Part shown: piece by piece, positions 17,248-26,753 of the stretch
Numbering within the stretch: position 1 is the first letter of the stretch
How the letters are laid out: every line of letters starts with the position of its first letter
Assembly: GCA_001563305.1 (NCBI GenBank)
Contig: CP013703.1
Span: forward strand, 1,529,504 to 1,593,503
DNA length: 64,000 nucleotides
Reading direction: 5' to 3'
From: a methanogenic archaeon mixed culture ISO4-G1
GTDB lineage: Archaea > Thermoplasmatota > Thermoplasmata > Methanomassiliicoccales > Methanomethylophilaceae
Translations under genes and position numbers: made by a program
Notes under the pieces: generated by a model
Databases searched by the model: none
Seen by the model: the letters and a program-made list of their open reading frames with translations, nothing else
What the model was told of the DNA's origin: nothing

Positions 17248-17703
17248 TCACTCGTAGATCCACTTGTCCGCGGTCCTGTCGTAGGTGACAAGCTCCTCGG
17301 GGTTGAAGAAGATGGAAATCTCCCTCTTTGCGGATTCGACGGAGTCAGATCCGTGGATGATGTTGCAGCCGGTGACCATCGCGTAGTCTCCGCGGATGGT
17401 TCCGGGTGCGGACTCGATGGGCTTGGTCTTGCCCATCATGTTCCTGCAGATCTGGACCGCGTCCTCTCCCTCGAGCACCATCGCCATGACGGGGCCGGAG
17501 GTGATGTAGCTGATCAGTGAGGGGAAGAAGGGCTTTCCCTTGTGCTCGCCGTAGTGGTTCTCGGCGACCTCCTTGGAAATCACCATGAACTTGAGACCGA
17601 CGATCTTCAGTCCCTTCTTCTCGAAGCGTGAGAGGATCTCGCCGCAGAGTCCGCGCTGGACTCCGTCGGGCTTGACCATCAGGTATGTCTGTTCCATAGC
17701 CAT
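17248..17703 (-). CDS. ndk: Nucleoside diphosphate kinase
   Basis: The 151-residue enzyme transfers the terminal phosphate between nucleoside triphosphates and diphosphates through a phosphohistidine. The sequence shows [11 protein letters not shown], the phosphate-binding GTIRGDYA and the active-site [15 protein letters not shown] 17703 is chosen because GGAG lies just upstream. It is the last gene of the L7Ae, S28e, L24e, Ndk operon, a conserved archaeal order. Confidence 0.96.
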   Translation of the reverse strand: MAMEQTYLMVKPDGVQRGLCGEILSRFEKKGLKIVGLKFMVISKEVAENHYGEHKGKPFFPSLISYITSGPVMAMVLEGEDAVQICRNMMGKTKPIESAPGTIRGDYAMVTGCNIIHGSDSVESAKREISIFFNPEELVTYDRTADKWIYE

Positions 17704-17708
17704 GGAAC

Positions 17709-17930
17709 TCACTCCTTCTTCTCAGCTGCCTTGAGCCTGGCCGCCTTCTCCTTGGCAGCCTTCTCGGTCCACTCGGTGGTACGAGCGACCCTCTTCAGCT
17801 CGATCATGTTCTTGTAGCACTTGTTGGTGTCGAAGAGGAGGACGGTTCCGTCCTTCTTGACGTACATCTTACCGGTTCCGGGCTCGATGGGTGCTCCGCA
17901 GAATGAACATCTCTTGGATGTGTCTACCAT
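17709..17930 (-). CDS. rpl24e: Ribosomal protein L24e
   Basis: The 73-residue protein has the treble-clef zinc ribbon [15 protein letters not shown] near the N-terminus, with the second ligand set around [15 protein letters not shown]-like [10 protein letters not shown] and a Lys/Ala-rich tail follow. Start ATG 17930 (MVDTSKRC). It overlaps neither neighbour by more than a few bases and is in the L7Ae operon. Confidence 0.95.
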   Translation of the reverse strand: MVDTSKRCSFCGAPIEPGTGKMYVKKDGTVLLFDTNKCYKNMIELKRVARTTEWTEKAAKEKAARLKAAEKKE

Positions 17931-17935
17931 AGAAA

Positions 17936-18148
17936 TCACCTCATACCCAGTTTCCTGGCTTCTCTGGATGTCTCCCTCAGCATGAGGATGTCACCCATTC
18001 TGACAGGACCCATGATGTTCCTTGTGATGATCCTTCCCTTGTCGCGGCCATCGAGGACACGGACCTTGACCTGAGTCGCCTCGCCGGTCATTCCGGTCCT
18101 TCCGATGATCTCGACGACCTCAGAAGGGATGCTGTCTGTGTCAACCAT
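17936..18148 (-). CDS. rps28e: Ribosomal protein S28e
   Basis: The 70-residue protein has [18 protein letters not shown], the diagnostic [14 protein letters not shown], and the C-terminal [14 protein letters not shown]. It is a small-subunit protein near the decoding region. It sits between L7Ae and L24e in the conserved archaeal order. Confidence 0.97.
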   Translation of the reverse strand: MVDTDSIPSEVVEIIGRTGMTGEATQVKVRVLDGRDKGRIITRNIMGPVRMGDILMLRETSREARKLGMR

Positions 18149-18158
18149 TCAGTTCACC

Positions 18159-18524
18159 TCAGTTCTTGAGGGCTGCGGTTGCCTGTGCGATCTCATCACA
18201 AAGTGCTTTTCCCTTTCCGACATCCATGATTGCGACGGATGCGGCGGGCTTGTTGAGTCCGATAGCGGCTCCGAGCTCTACCTTGCTGGGGACGTAGACG
18301 TAGGGGACGTTCCTCTCATCGCAGAGGGCAGGCATGTGGGCCAGGATCTCTGGGGGCTCGACATCGACGGCCATGATGACCATGGCTGCGGTTCCGCGCT
18401 CGACGGCCTTTGTGACCTCGTTTGTTCCCTTCTTGATCTTTCCGCCATCCCTTGCTGCCTCAGCAAGAGCGTATGCTTTGTCAGAGAGCTCCTTGGGAGT
18501 CTCGAATTTAACAAATACAGACAT
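18159..18524 (-). CDS. rpl7ae: Ribosomal protein L7Ae
   Basis: The 121-residue kink-turn-binding protein is part of the large subunit and, in archaea, also of C/D and H/ACA guide RNPs and RNase P. It shows [18 protein letters not shown] and [18 protein letters not shown]. Start ATG 18524 ([13 protein letters not shown]) matches the family; the longer frame runs into the promoter. TATA-like CTTTTAATAG lies at 18608-18617 on the minus strand. It leads the operon. Confidence 0.96.
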   Translation of the reverse strand: MSVFVKFETPKELSDKAYALAEAARDGGKIKKGTNEVTKAVERGTAAMVIMAVDVEPPEILAHMPALCDERNVPYVYVPSKVELGAAIGLNKPAASVAIMDVGKGKALCDEIAQATAALKN

Positions 18525-18686
18525 TTCAATTACCTCTTTCCGGCGTACAAAGACGCCATCATTATTCATCGGCTCTGTAAGAGCAGAATGCCCCTATCTT
18601 ATAATACTATTAAAAGAGAACGCATGGTCTCAGGTTGTTAAGAGGGTTCAGTCGGCCTTATAACGGGCTAATCCTTAATGATATCC

Positions 18687-19247
18687 ATGTCCGGCAGCCA
18701 TCATTCCGCCGTTGATTCGGAGACCGCGATGTCCCTCCTCACGGAAGGGAACAGGAGATACGTCGAGGAAGGTTTCAGCAACAGGAACACCGGGAACGAC
18801 AGGCGTACAGACACAGCCGAGAACGGCCAGCACCCCTACGCCGTGATCATAACCTGTTCGGATTCCCGTGTGGTCCCCGAGTTCATCTTCGATGCCGGGA
18901 TCGGGGATCTGCTCGTCATCCGCACGGCGGGGAACACCTGCGACATGAACACGCTGGGAAGCGCTGAGTACGCCGTGGACCATCTGGGATGCAAGCTGGT
19001 CGTAGTGCTGGGCCATACGCAATGCGGTGCTGTCCAGGCCGCCTCCGAGGAGGTTGACGACGAGCTCATCTGCGCCATAACGTCCAAGATCCGCGAGGCA
19101 TCCGAGAAGGGTTCGGGAGATGCCTGCTCGTGCAACGTGTGCTGCACCCTGGGCATGCTCAAGGAGAAGCTCCATTATCAGGATGACGTGCGCTTCGCAG
19201 GCGCCGTCTACGACATAAAAAGCGGCAGGGTCACGTTCCTTGATTGA
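18687..19247 (+). CDS. Beta-class carbonic anhydrase
   Basis: The 186-residue zinc enzyme interconverts CO2 and bicarbonate in the cytoplasm. The zinc-binding set is visible: ITCSDSRVVPE (Cys and the Asp-Arg dyad) and GHTQCGAVQAA (His and Cys). RTAGNTCDMNTLGSAEYAV completes the fold. The length is slightly short of plant types and typical of prokaryotic single-domain forms. ATG 18687 is used; ATG 18678 would add three residues. A Cys-rich DACSCNVCC segment near residue 150 is unusual. Confidence 0.92.
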   Translation: MSGSHHSAVDSETAMSLLTEGNRRYVEEGFSNRNTGNDRRTDTAENGQHPYAVIITCSDSRVVPEFIFDAGIGDLLVIRTAGNTCDMNTLGSAEYAVDHLGCKLVVVLGHTQCGAVQAASEEVDDELICAITSKIREASEKGSGDACSCNVCCTLGMLKEKLHYQDDVRFAGAVYDIKSGRVTFLD

Positions 19248-19282
19248 ACGCAGTGCCAGATCATCAAAAAGAAATGGATGAT

Positions 19283-19298
19283 GCCCCCTTGCGGGGGC
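19283..19298. terminator. Hairpin between convergent genes
   Basis: GCCCCC-TTGC-GGGGGC lies between the carbonic anhydrase gene (ending 19247) and the convergent ilvE (ending 19308). Confidence 0.6.
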
Positions 19299-19307
19299 TA
19301 AGGAATT

Positions 19308-20246
19308 TCAGTTCACGTAGTCCAGCCAGGCCTCGTACTTGAGGTCCTTGCCGGTGGTGATCTCGATGAACTTCTTGTGGATCTCGGTGGCGACCTTGCC
19401 GACCTTTCCGTCCCCGATGACCCTTCCGTCGATCATGGTGACGGGTCCGATCTCGGCTGCGGTTCCGGTCATCCAGACCTCATCCGCGGAGATGAGCTCG
19501 GACCTTGTGATGTCCTTCTCGACGACGGTGTAACCGAGGTCCCTGGCGACCTTGATGATGGAGTCCCTGGTGATTCCCTCGAGGATGCACTCGGAGACCG
19601 CGGGAGTGTAGATGACTCCCTTGCGGTAAATGAAGATGTTCTCTCCGGTGCACTCTGCGACGTGTCCGTCGGAGTTGAGCATGACCGCCTCGTCCGCTCC
19701 CTGGCGGAGGGCCTCCCTCTTGGCAAGGGTGGATGTGACGTAGGTTCCGTTGACCTTCGCACCTGCGGGGGCACAGAGGTTGTCGGGCCTGTGCCAGGAT
19801 GACGTGATCAGCTTCGCACCGGCGTTGGCGTCCTCTCCGAGGTAGGATCCCATGTAGACGCAACAGATGGACAGCGATGAGGGGACCTTCGTAGGGTTGA
19901 GTCCGACCTCCTCTCCGGAGAGAAAGACGGTGGGCTTGATGTAGTCGGTGGTGAAACCGAGCTTCTTGTTCTCCCTGATGATGGTCTTGTGTGCCTCGAT
20001 GATGTCCTCTGCGGACATGAGCTTGCCATTGATCTTGGGCTCGATACCCATGATCTTGCATCCGTCCATGAGTCTCTTGATGTGGTCCTGGAGCCTGAAG
20101 ACTGCGGGTCCCTTGGGGGTCTCGTATACCCTGATTCCCTCGAAAACACCGGTTCCGTAGTTCAGTGCGTGACAGAGGACGTGTACCTTCGCGTCCTCCC
20201 AGTTGATGATTTTTCCATCGAGCCAGATCTTCTTCGCTTTTTCCAT
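19308..20246 (-). CDS. ilvE: Branched-chain amino acid aminotransferase
   Basis: The 312-residue class IV PLP aminotransferase does the last step of valine, leucine and isoleucine synthesis. Conserved segments are IWLDGKIINWEDAKV, HALNYGTGVFEGIR, the PLP-Lys region TYVTSTLAKREA and the C-terminal EVWMTGTAAEIGPV. Start ATG 20246 (MEKAKKIWLDG) fits the family; the longer frame to 20315 is not conserved-looking. It stands alone, convergent with the carbonic anhydrase gene. Confidence 0.94.
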   Translation of the reverse strand: MEKAKKIWLDGKIINWEDAKVHVLCHALNYGTGVFEGIRVYETPKGPAVFRLQDHIKRLMDGCKIMGIEPKINGKLMSAEDIIEAHKTIIRENKKLGFTTDYIKPTVFLSGEEVGLNPTKVPSSLSICCVYMGSYLGEDANAGAKLITSSWHRPDNLCAPAGAKVNGTYVTSTLAKREALRQGADEAVMLNSDGHVAECTGENIFIYRKGVIYTPAVSECILEGITRDSIIKVARDLGYTVVEKDITRSELISADEVWMTGTAAEIGPVTMIDGRVIGDGKVGKVATEIHKKFIEITTGKDLKYEAWLDYVN

Positions 20247-20350
20247 ATGACCACCTGTGGTTCTGCTGCGGGCCGCTTCCGCTGAGATGCGGAACGGACC
20301 CTCCCATGAGACCACTGACGTCCGCGCGATTATAAACGATTTATGATGGC

Positions 20351-21703
20351 TCAGATTTTTCTCAGGATGTCCGCCACTTCCCTGACGAACTCCTCGGACC
20401 TGCTCTTGGCAACGGATTCATCCTTGGATTCCGAATAGATCCTGAACTTCGGCTCGGTCCCGGAGGGCCTGAGAAGGACCCAACCGTCGTCGAAGAATAT
20501 CTTCAGGCCGTCGGTGCGGTCCATCCTCTCATTGGAATGGTTGGAGGCCATGCACTCGATGAGCTTCTCCTTCTTGTCGTCCGCACAGGGTGCGGCGCTC
20601 TTGAACGTGTAGTACTTGGGAAGCCTGTCGACCTGGTCCTGGATCGGGCCGTTCCTGGCGACGAACTCTATCATCCTGGCCGCTGCCATGGCGCCGTCGC
20701 GGCAGTACTGGTGGTCGGCGAAGATTATTCCGCCGTTGTCCTCCCCTCCTATGGGGGCCCCGGTCTCGATCATCCTGCGTGCCACTATGGGGGATCCGAC
20801 CGCCGTGCGGATGGTCTCTCCGCCCTCATTCTTCACGGCATCCTCTACCATGTTGGAGAGTGCCACGGTGGATACCATCTGCTTCTTGGAGGCGCTCCTC
20901 ATTGACAGGATCGACAACAGTGCCAGACCTATGTCTCCCGGCAGGTATTTCCCGGTGTTGGAGACGAATACGCAGCGGTCCGCGTCGCCGTCGTGGGCGA
21001 TCCCGAGATCGGCCTTCTCTTTGACGATAACTTCCTTCAGTTCGGTGAGGTTCTCCTCCACCGGTTCGCTGTAGTGACCGGGGAACATCCCGTCCGGCTC
21101 ACCGTTGAGGACGACGGCCTCGACACCGAGTTTCCTCATGAGCATCGGCGATGTGTATACGGATGCGCCGTTGGCGCAGTCCAGACAGACCTTGATCTTG
21201 GCCTTCTTGATAGTTTCCACATCTACCTTGGCGACGACCGCGTCGACGTACTCCTCGCCTGCTTTATCATAACGGGTCATCGTCCCGATGTCCTTCCATC
21301 CGACGACCTCCAGGTCCCTCTCGTAAGCGTCCTCGATGGCCGATTCCGCCTCGTGGGAGCATTCCGTACCGTCCCCCGCGACGCATTTGATCCCGTTGAA
21401 CTCAGGGGGGTTGTGGGATGCCGTTATCATCACACCCGCGGTGACCTCCTTCCTGCACTTGACGTAATACTGCAATGCCGGCGTAGGCACCATGCCCAGA
21501 TCGATGACGTCCACTCCCATGGACATGAGTCCTGCCGATACGGCGGACAGCACCATCGGTGAAGAAATACGGGTGTCCATGGCGATGGCTATCGGGCCGG
21601 GACCGAGTACGGTGGCTATGGCCTTGCCTACCTTGAGTGACAGTTCGCAATTGAGATAACCGTTCGCGACTCCGCGAATACCGTTGGTACCGAACATCTT
21701 CAT
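20351..21703 (-). CDS. glmM: Phosphoglucosamine mutase / phosphomannomutase
   Basis: The 450-residue alpha-D-phosphohexomutase starts with MFGTNGIRGVAN. It carries the phosphoserine loop TASHNPPEFNGIK, the metal loop DGDADRC, the sugar-binding GGEDNGGI and the phosphate-binding RPSGTEPKFRIY. It interconverts 6-phospho and 1-phospho sugars for surface glycan or UDP-GlcNAc synthesis. Substrate choice (GlcN, Man or Glc) cannot be fixed by sequence alone. Two sugar-phosphate isomerase genes lie just upstream on the same strand, so it is probably the end of a three-gene sugar-phosphate operon. Confidence 0.92.
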   Translation of the reverse strand: MKMFGTNGIRGVANGYLNCELSLKVGKAIATVLGPGPIAIAMDTRISSPMVLSAVSAGLMSMGVDVIDLGMVPTPALQYYVKCRKEVTAGVMITASHNPPEFNGIKCVAGDGTECSHEAESAIEDAYERDLEVVGWKDIGTMTRYDKAGEEYVDAVVAKVDVETIKKAKIKVCLDCANGASVYTSPMLMRKLGVEAVVLNGEPDGMFPGHYSEPVEENLTELKEVIVKEKADLGIAHDGDADRCVFVSNTGKYLPGDIGLALLSILSMRSASKKQMVSTVALSNMVEDAVKNEGGETIRTAVGSPIVARRMIETGAPIGGEDNGGIIFADHQYCRDGAMAAARMIEFVARNGPIQDQVDRLPKYYTFKSAAPCADDKKEKLIECMASNHSNERMDRTDGLKIFFDDGWVLLRPSGTEPKFRIYSESKDESVAKSRSEEFVREVADILRKI

Positions 21704-21733
21704 GGGATCGAATCCCGAATCGTGACTGATGTT

Positions 21734-22732
21734 TTAATGGGTTGGCTTCGCACGGATGCGCTTCTTGAGCTCGCTGATGACGGTGGTGATCTCCGGATCG
21801 ATGCCCGCGGCCTCGGCGATGTATATCGTTACATAATCTCCCAGGATCAGCGCACGGAACAGCCTCTCCTCGTGGGTGGTCCCGGCGATGGCGACCAGGT
21901 CGAACTGGAATCCCAGGGATTCGATGTTCTGTACGGCCCTCTTGACGAGACCTCCGCTGGCCAGGTCGTCCTCTCCGCACAGTACGATGAGCCTCATCCT
22001 ATTGCCCTTGTAGGACGCCCAGGGGGTGGTCTCGAATGCGTTGAACTCTGAGAGTGAGGTCTCGAAGCACATGGTCTTCGCGTTCTCGTTGAACGCCGCC
22101 CTCCATCTCAGCGAGACGGACTTGAACTTGTTCTCGCAGCAGATGACCGGGACGCAGTCGCAATACTTCTGTGCCAGGAGGTCCGCGAGCGATCCGGGCG
22201 CCTCGAGATAGTTCCTGTAGTTCTCCAGCGACGGAAGGAAGGCGACCATCCTGTTCCTGAACTCAGGATAGCCTATCGATGCCAGCACTGCGGCGATGTA
22301 TCCAATCATGTAACCCGCGGAGTATCTGGGCTCGAATCCCGTGGGGACCTTGAGGACCGGATATCCGTCCTCCTTGGCCATGGCCTCGATCTTGCCTCCG
22401 GCGGTGATGACTACTATCCTGGCACCGATCTGCTTGATCCTCTCATACATCTCGAGGGTCTCCTCGGTGTTCCCTGAATATGTTGAAATGATGGCCAGCG
22501 TGTCCTTTCCGACCCATCTCGGGACGACCGGGGACCTGTTGACGCTGATCGGGATGTCCATGTAGCTGGAGCAGCAGTTGGCGACGATGTTGGCCGAGAT
22601 TGCGGAGCCTCCCATGCCTCCCATGAAGACGTCCTTCGCCTTGAATCCCTCCAGGTCGATCTTGGTGTTGATCGTGGACCTCAGATCGTCCAGGAACTCA
22701 TGGAGCTTCGATGTTGCCTGCGTCATCTCCAT
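21734..22732 (-). CDS. Bifunctional phosphoglucose/phosphomannose isomerase (SIS domain)
   Basis: The 332-residue product matches the archaeal PGI/PMI family. It has two SIS subdomains, the first with MGGMGGSAISANI and STYSGNTEETLEM (sugar-phosphate serine loop). The C-terminal part has the catalytic region AGTTHEERLFRA. It should interconvert fructose 6-phosphate with glucose 6- or mannose 6-phosphate. It directly follows a second SIS gene (no gap between stop and start) and precedes glmM. Confidence 0.85.
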   Translation of the reverse strand: MEMTQATSKLHEFLDDLRSTINTKIDLEGFKAKDVFMGGMGGSAISANIVANCCSSYMDIPISVNRSPVVPRWVGKDTLAIISTYSGNTEETLEMYERIKQIGARIVVITAGGKIEAMAKEDGYPVLKVPTGFEPRYSAGYMIGYIAAVLASIGYPEFRNRMVAFLPSLENYRNYLEAPGSLADLLAQKYCDCVPVICCENKFKSVSLRWRAAFNENAKTMCFETSLSEFNAFETTPWASYKGNRMRLIVLCGEDDLASGGLVKRAVQNIESLGFQFDLVAIAGTTHEERLFRALILGDYVTIYIAEAAGIDPEITTVISELKKRIRAKPTH

Positions 22733-23650
22733 TCAATCAGCCTCCATCATGTCGATGACGGCATCCGCCAGGATGATCCCGCGGATTCCCCTCTCCATCA
22801 GTTTTCCCTTCAGGTCCACGACCATGATGTTCAGGTCGTATTCCGGAAGGAGCGTTGTAACGGTGTTAACTATATGGTCCAGCAGTTCAGAGTCGGTCTC
22901 GGTCCTAAACATCACGATGACGAACTCCTTGTTGTCCTCGTCCTCGGTCCAGCTGACGATCTCGTTGTGATCGAACTCCGGGAGCTCTCCCGAGAAGGCT
23001 AGCCTTCCCTGGATCTGGTTGATGAGCATCTTCCATCTCTTGTGGACCGCACGCAGCTCTCCGATGCAGTAGATGACGGGGATCCTATCCCTTATACCGT
23101 CGGCCAGCTCCCTGGCCATATCCGAACCCCATACGCTGTCCCTGTATTCCATGAGTGCCGGAAGGGCCTCGACCATGGCGTCCCTGACGCCCTTGATGCC
23201 GAGGGCATCATAGAGATTGGCCAGGATGCCGATCTCGTATCCCGTGGCCTCCCCGTTGGACAGTCCTTTGGGAACCAGCATAAGGTTTGCACCGTGCTCC
23301 TCGGCCATCTTCTTCAGCTTGCCTCCCGATGTTATGCAGTGGATCCTGTCGGTGCGCTTGGATGCGGCCGCAAAGACCTCCTCGATCTCCTGACCGTCCC
23401 CCGAATAGGACATGATGATCACGTCCGCGCCGGGTTTGACCCATCCGGGGACCATCCTGTCCACGATCGTGTGGATCTGGACCTCCGAATTCGCGAACAC
23501 GTACGACGACACGGTATCCGCGGCGATGCTGGAAGCCTCGAAGTTGTACAGGCAGATATTGGTGGCCGGTCTCTGGGCTGGCACTCTGAATTCCAACGAT
23601 TCCTGTATGTGTTCGGGCAGATTCCTCGTAGGTCTCTCTGACATCCTCAT
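22733..23650 (-). CDS. SIS-domain sugar isomerase paralogue
   Basis: The 305-residue product has the same architecture as the downstream isomerase and looks like a diverged tandem duplicate. It has MSYSGDGQEIEEV in place of STYSGNTEETLEM and ITSGGKLKKMAEEHG in place of ITAGGKIEAMAKEDG. The N-terminal glycine-rich loop is degenerate (LYNFEASSIAAD instead of MGGMGGSAISAN). Activity may therefore be altered or require the partner. The two genes abut without a gap, which suggests a heteromeric enzyme. Confidence 0.75.
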   Translation of the reverse strand: MRMSERPTRNLPEHIQESLEFRVPAQRPATNICLYNFEASSIAADTVSSYVFANSEVQIHTIVDRMVPGWVKPGADVIIMSYSGDGQEIEEVFAAASKRTDRIHCITSGGKLKKMAEEHGANLMLVPKGLSNGEATGYEIGILANLYDALGIKGVRDAMVEALPALMEYRDSVWGSDMARELADGIRDRIPVIYCIGELRAVHKRWKMLINQIQGRLAFSGELPEFDHNEIVSWTEDEDNKEFVIVMFRTETDSELLDHIVNTVTTLLPEYDLNIMVVDLKGKLMERGIRGIILADAVIDMMEAD

Positions 23651-23818
23651 AATATCCCATCAGGTGCCTCCCCAGATGTTGAGGGGGAAGTACCGCTAAC
23701 AAGCTTAGGATGGGTTCGCATCTAATAAACCATTCCCTTATTATTTTCCCTAAAAGCAAGGGAAGGTTCGTCCACTCTTTTTATACGGCGACTTTATGGG
23801 TGTTCACATAGGTGCGAT

Positions 23819-24964
23819 ATGAGGATCGTCTTAATAACGGACAGCTACTTCCCCACACGCGACGGCGTGGCCACAGCGGTGCTTGCCACCAAGCAGTGCC
23901 TGGAGAAGCTCGGCCATGAGGTCTTCATAGTCGCCCCGGACCCGGGCGAGAAGGAGAGGCAGGAGGGCATCTACTACGTCAAGGCCAAGCCCTTCAAGTC
24001 CTACGAGGGGTACTACCTCCCGACGCTCAGGCACAACAACCTGAAGTTCATCAGGGACCTGGAACCGGACCTGATTCACATACACGGATGCACCGTGATG
24101 ACCATCAAAGGACTGGTGACATCCCATTTCTCTGGAATACCCACGATCCAGACCTTCGTGACCATGGTCAACGAGGTCGCCTACCAGTATTCGCCGGTCA
24201 AACTGCCGGCGAACACCCTGAACAAGCTCGTCCAGATCTACCTTCGCAACGAGCTCAAGAGACCCAACGCCCTCATAGTCCCGACCCCGTCCATAGCCAA
24301 GGAGATACTGGCGATGGGCGTGAAGCCCAAACGCCTGGAGATCATCCCGATCGGGGTGGACATAGAGCACTTCGAGAAGAACGACAAGGGGGACGAGGTC
24401 AGGCAGCGCCACGGTCTGGTGGGGAAGAAGGTCCTGATATCCGTCGGAAGGCTGTCGTTCGAGAAGAACGTCGGATTGGTGATCAGGACGATGAAGCAGA
24501 TGGACGACGATGTGGTCTTCCTGATCTGCGGAAGGGGACCCATGGACCAGGAGTGGAGACAGCTGGCGGTTGACGAGGGCGTCGAGGACAAGGTCGTCTT
24601 CGCAGGCTTCGTTCCCGACGACGAGCTCATATCCTACTATTCGAGCGCGGACCTCTTCATATCCGCTTCGAAGTTCGAGACGCAGGGCCTGACCTCACTG
24701 GAGGCGATGGCCTGCGAGGTGCCGGCGCTGTGCGCCAACGGACGCGCGTTCAAAGATGTCATCGTGGACGGCGAGAACGGTTACCTGTTCGAGACTACGG
24801 AAGAGGACTGCGCACGCGCGATCCGCCTCGGACTGGAGAACCTCGAATCCCTGAAAAAGGGTGCGAGGAGGACCGCCGAGACCTATTCCATGCAGAACAC
24901 GGCCAAGGCCCTGGAAACTCTGTACAAGGATGTCATCGCATCCGTCAGGGAAGAGAAGAAGTGA
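23819..24964 (+). CDS. GT4-family glycosyltransferase
   Basis: The 381-residue GT-B enzyme has the N-terminal TDSYFPTRDGVATAV loop, the donor-domain SVGRLSFEKNVG and the catalytic E-x7-E region FETQGLTSLEAM. It resembles diacylglycerol glucosyltransferase and PimB-like enzymes that glycosylate membrane lipids, so a glycolipid role is likely but not certain. A GGTG sequence precedes ATG 23819 and a TATA-like TTTTTATACG lies at 23776-23786. It is divergent from the SIS-isomerase operon. Confidence 0.85.
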   Translation: MRIVLITDSYFPTRDGVATAVLATKQCLEKLGHEVFIVAPDPGEKERQEGIYYVKAKPFKSYEGYYLPTLRHNNLKFIRDLEPDLIHIHGCTVMTIKGLVTSHFSGIPTIQTFVTMVNEVAYQYSPVKLPANTLNKLVQIYLRNELKRPNALIVPTPSIAKEILAMGVKPKRLEIIPIGVDIEHFEKNDKGDEVRQRHGLVGKKVLISVGRLSFEKNVGLVIRTMKQMDDDVVFLICGRGPMDQEWRQLAVDEGVEDKVVFAGFVPDDELISYYSSADLFISASKFETQGLTSLEAMACEVPALCANGRAFKDVIVDGENGYLFETTEEDCARAIRLGLENLESLKKGARRTAETYSMQNTAKALETLYKDVIASVREEKK

Positions 24965-24967
24965 TTA

Positions 24968-25384
24968 TCAGACGAACCTCAGATGGAGCACGGCCGTCTT
25001 GGCCGGTTCCACGGTCTCCCAGGCCCTGTCGTAATCCGCGTATATCGTCACGTCGCCGGGTTCGTCGGATGTTATCTTGAAAACGGTCGTACCGCCTGCA
25101 CCGGCCAACTGATACGGGCCGGGCGTCTGCTTGGAGACGTATTCCCTCTCGACGGAAATGTTATCCACATCCCTGATGTGCCAGTCGAATCCGGTCGTGG
25201 GGTTCGACTCCAGTTTCCAGACGTAGATCTCGCCTACCTGCAGCTCGGCATATGTCTCGTTTTCCATCTCGGCATCCCCGTATGCACTGGATCCGTCCAT
25301 ATCGAACAGGTGGGAACCTGCGAAGACCGCCACGATCGCAATGACAGCGGCCCCGATGGCGATTGTGACGCCGGATACGTGCAT
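24968..25384 (-). CDS. Chagasin-like cysteine protease inhibitor (I42), membrane-anchored
   Basis: The 138-residue product has an N-terminal membrane segment (about residues 5-28). A chagasin-type inhibitor domain follows, with its three loops visible: NPTTGFDW, GAGGTTVF and DRAWE (family: RPWE). Chagasin proteins block papain-like cysteine proteases by inserting these loops in the active site. The start is ATG 25384, directly before the membrane segment. It is probably exposed on the cell surface. It is convergent with the upstream GT4 gene (three bases apart). Confidence 0.85.
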   Translation of the reverse strand: MHVSGVTIAIGAAVIAIVAVFAGSHLFDMDGSSAYGDAEMENETYAELQVGEIYVWKLESNPTTGFDWHIRDVDNISVEREYVSKQTPGPYQLAGAGGTTVFKITSDEPGDVTIYADYDRAWETVEPAKTAVLHLRFV

Positions 25385-25520
25385 GGAAAGGGATTCCGGA
25401 TGGTAGCATAAAAACGTTGGATGCGAACGCTCGGAGTTTCCGCATATTGCATGCAGCACTCAACGCTTAATATTATCAGAGCAGAAACTCGTCCGCGGAC
25501 ACCTTCCGCAGGACTGTGAA

Positions 25521-26420
25521 ATGAGAGGAACACTCGTCGAATCGGACATCGGTCTGGCAAAGAGGAACATGAAGGACTCCATCTTCAGGAGGGCCTTCAG
25601 CGACAGGGGGCTCGTCCTTGAGTTGTACAAGGATCTGCATCCGGAGGCGGAGGATGTCTCCGAGGACGATGTGAACATCGTCACGATCAGGAACACCATG
25701 ATCAACTCGCCGATCAACGACGTCGGGTTCATCATCAGGGACACCGTCCTGTGCCTCGTGGAGGCCCAGACCTCGCAGCTGAAATCCCTGCTGCTCCGCT
25801 CCCTGGTGTATCTGGGGATCACCTACGACCGCTACATCAAGGAAAACTGCACGTCGATCTATCAGGCTAACGAGTCCAACACCCCCAGGTGGGAGATCTA
25901 CGTCATATTCACCGAGAACGCCGGACTCAGGGGCGGCGCGCAGGTGTGGAAGTTCGACAGGATCCCCTCCGATCCCTTCGATTTCTCCTCGAAGGAGACC
26001 GTACCGATAAGAGAAGGCGGGATGATCGAGCAGTATTTGGATGTGTGTCGGCTCGCGGATAGTATAATATCGGAGTTCGGTGATGGTAAATCATCTATCT
26101 CGAGAATCTTCGAAGAGTGCCACCGTCATGATGGTGCTCTCTGGGATTTCCTGATTTCGAAGGAGACGGAAGTCATGACGCTTTACGACGACCTGTGGAC
26201 CACGGAGGGTAACCACCGCATGAATGTGGAGGAGGAAGGCAGACGCCGCCACGAAGAGGGCCTTCAAGAGGGACTCGTGGAAGGGCGCGAAGAGGAAAGA
26301 CACAAGATTGCCATGGAACTACTCAAGAGAAATTATGATCTGGAAAGCATCTCGGCTAGTACCGGTATATCCATTGAAGAACTGATGTGTATGCAAGATA
26401 TGACCGGTCACACGGACTGA
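25521..26420 (+). CDS. Rpn-family PD-(D/E)XK nuclease/transposase-like protein
   Basis: The 299-residue product matches the Rpn (recombination-promoting nuclease, YhgA-like) family. It opens with NMKDSIFRRAFSD, then has the nuclease core DVGFIIRDTVLCLVEAQTSQ (D...ExQ in place of ExK) and LVYLGITYDRYI. A helical tail is rich in Glu, Gly and Arg repeats (EEGLQEGLVEGREEER). The relatives cut DNA weakly and stimulate recombination; many act in phage defence or as internal-start regulators. A TATA-like CTTAATATTATC lies near 25464. The last 245 bases are repeated twice downstream. Confidence 0.8.
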   Translation: MRGTLVESDIGLAKRNMKDSIFRRAFSDRGLVLELYKDLHPEAEDVSEDDVNIVTIRNTMINSPINDVGFIIRDTVLCLVEAQTSQLKSLLLRSLVYLGITYDRYIKENCTSIYQANESNTPRWEIYVIFTENAGLRGGAQVWKFDRIPSDPFDFSSKETVPIREGGMIEQYLDVCRLADSIISEFGDGKSSISRIFEECHRHDGALWDFLISKETEVMTLYDDLWTTEGNHRMNVEEEGRRRHEEGLQEGLVEGREEERHKIAMELLKRNYDLESISASTGISIEELMCMQDMTGHTD

Positions 26421-26423
26421 ACA

Positions 26424-26750
26424 ATGTGCTTGGTTGTGAGAATGATGACATTATACGACGACCTGTGGACCACGGAGGGTAACCACCGCATGAATGTGGA
26501 GGAAGAGGGCAGACGCCGTTATGAGGAAGGCATTCTGGAGGGACGTGCGGAGGGACGCGCTGAAGGCATCCTGGAAGGTCGCGTTGAGGGACGTGCTGAG
26601 GGCCTTCAAGAGGGACGCGAAGAAGAGAGGTGCAAGATGGCCCTAGAGTTGCTCAAGAGAAATTATGATCTGGAAAGCATCTCGGCTAGTACCGGTATAT
26701 CCATTGAAGAACTGAAAGGAATGCAAGATATGACCGGTCACATGGACTGA
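26424..26750 (+). repeat. Duplicated 3' module of the Rpn gene, copy 2
   Basis: An open frame of 108 residues repeats the end of the Rpn gene almost exactly (from MTLYDDLWTTEGNHRMNVEEEGRRR to GISIEELKGMQDMTGH). It has an expanded run of EGR/AEG units in the middle. It begins with a MCLVVRM leader (ATGTGCTTGGTTGTGAG) that also heads copy 3. It may be translated as a separate tail peptide, serve as a spare cassette, or be a remnant of tandem duplication. Confidence 0.75.
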
Positions 26751-26753
26751 ACA

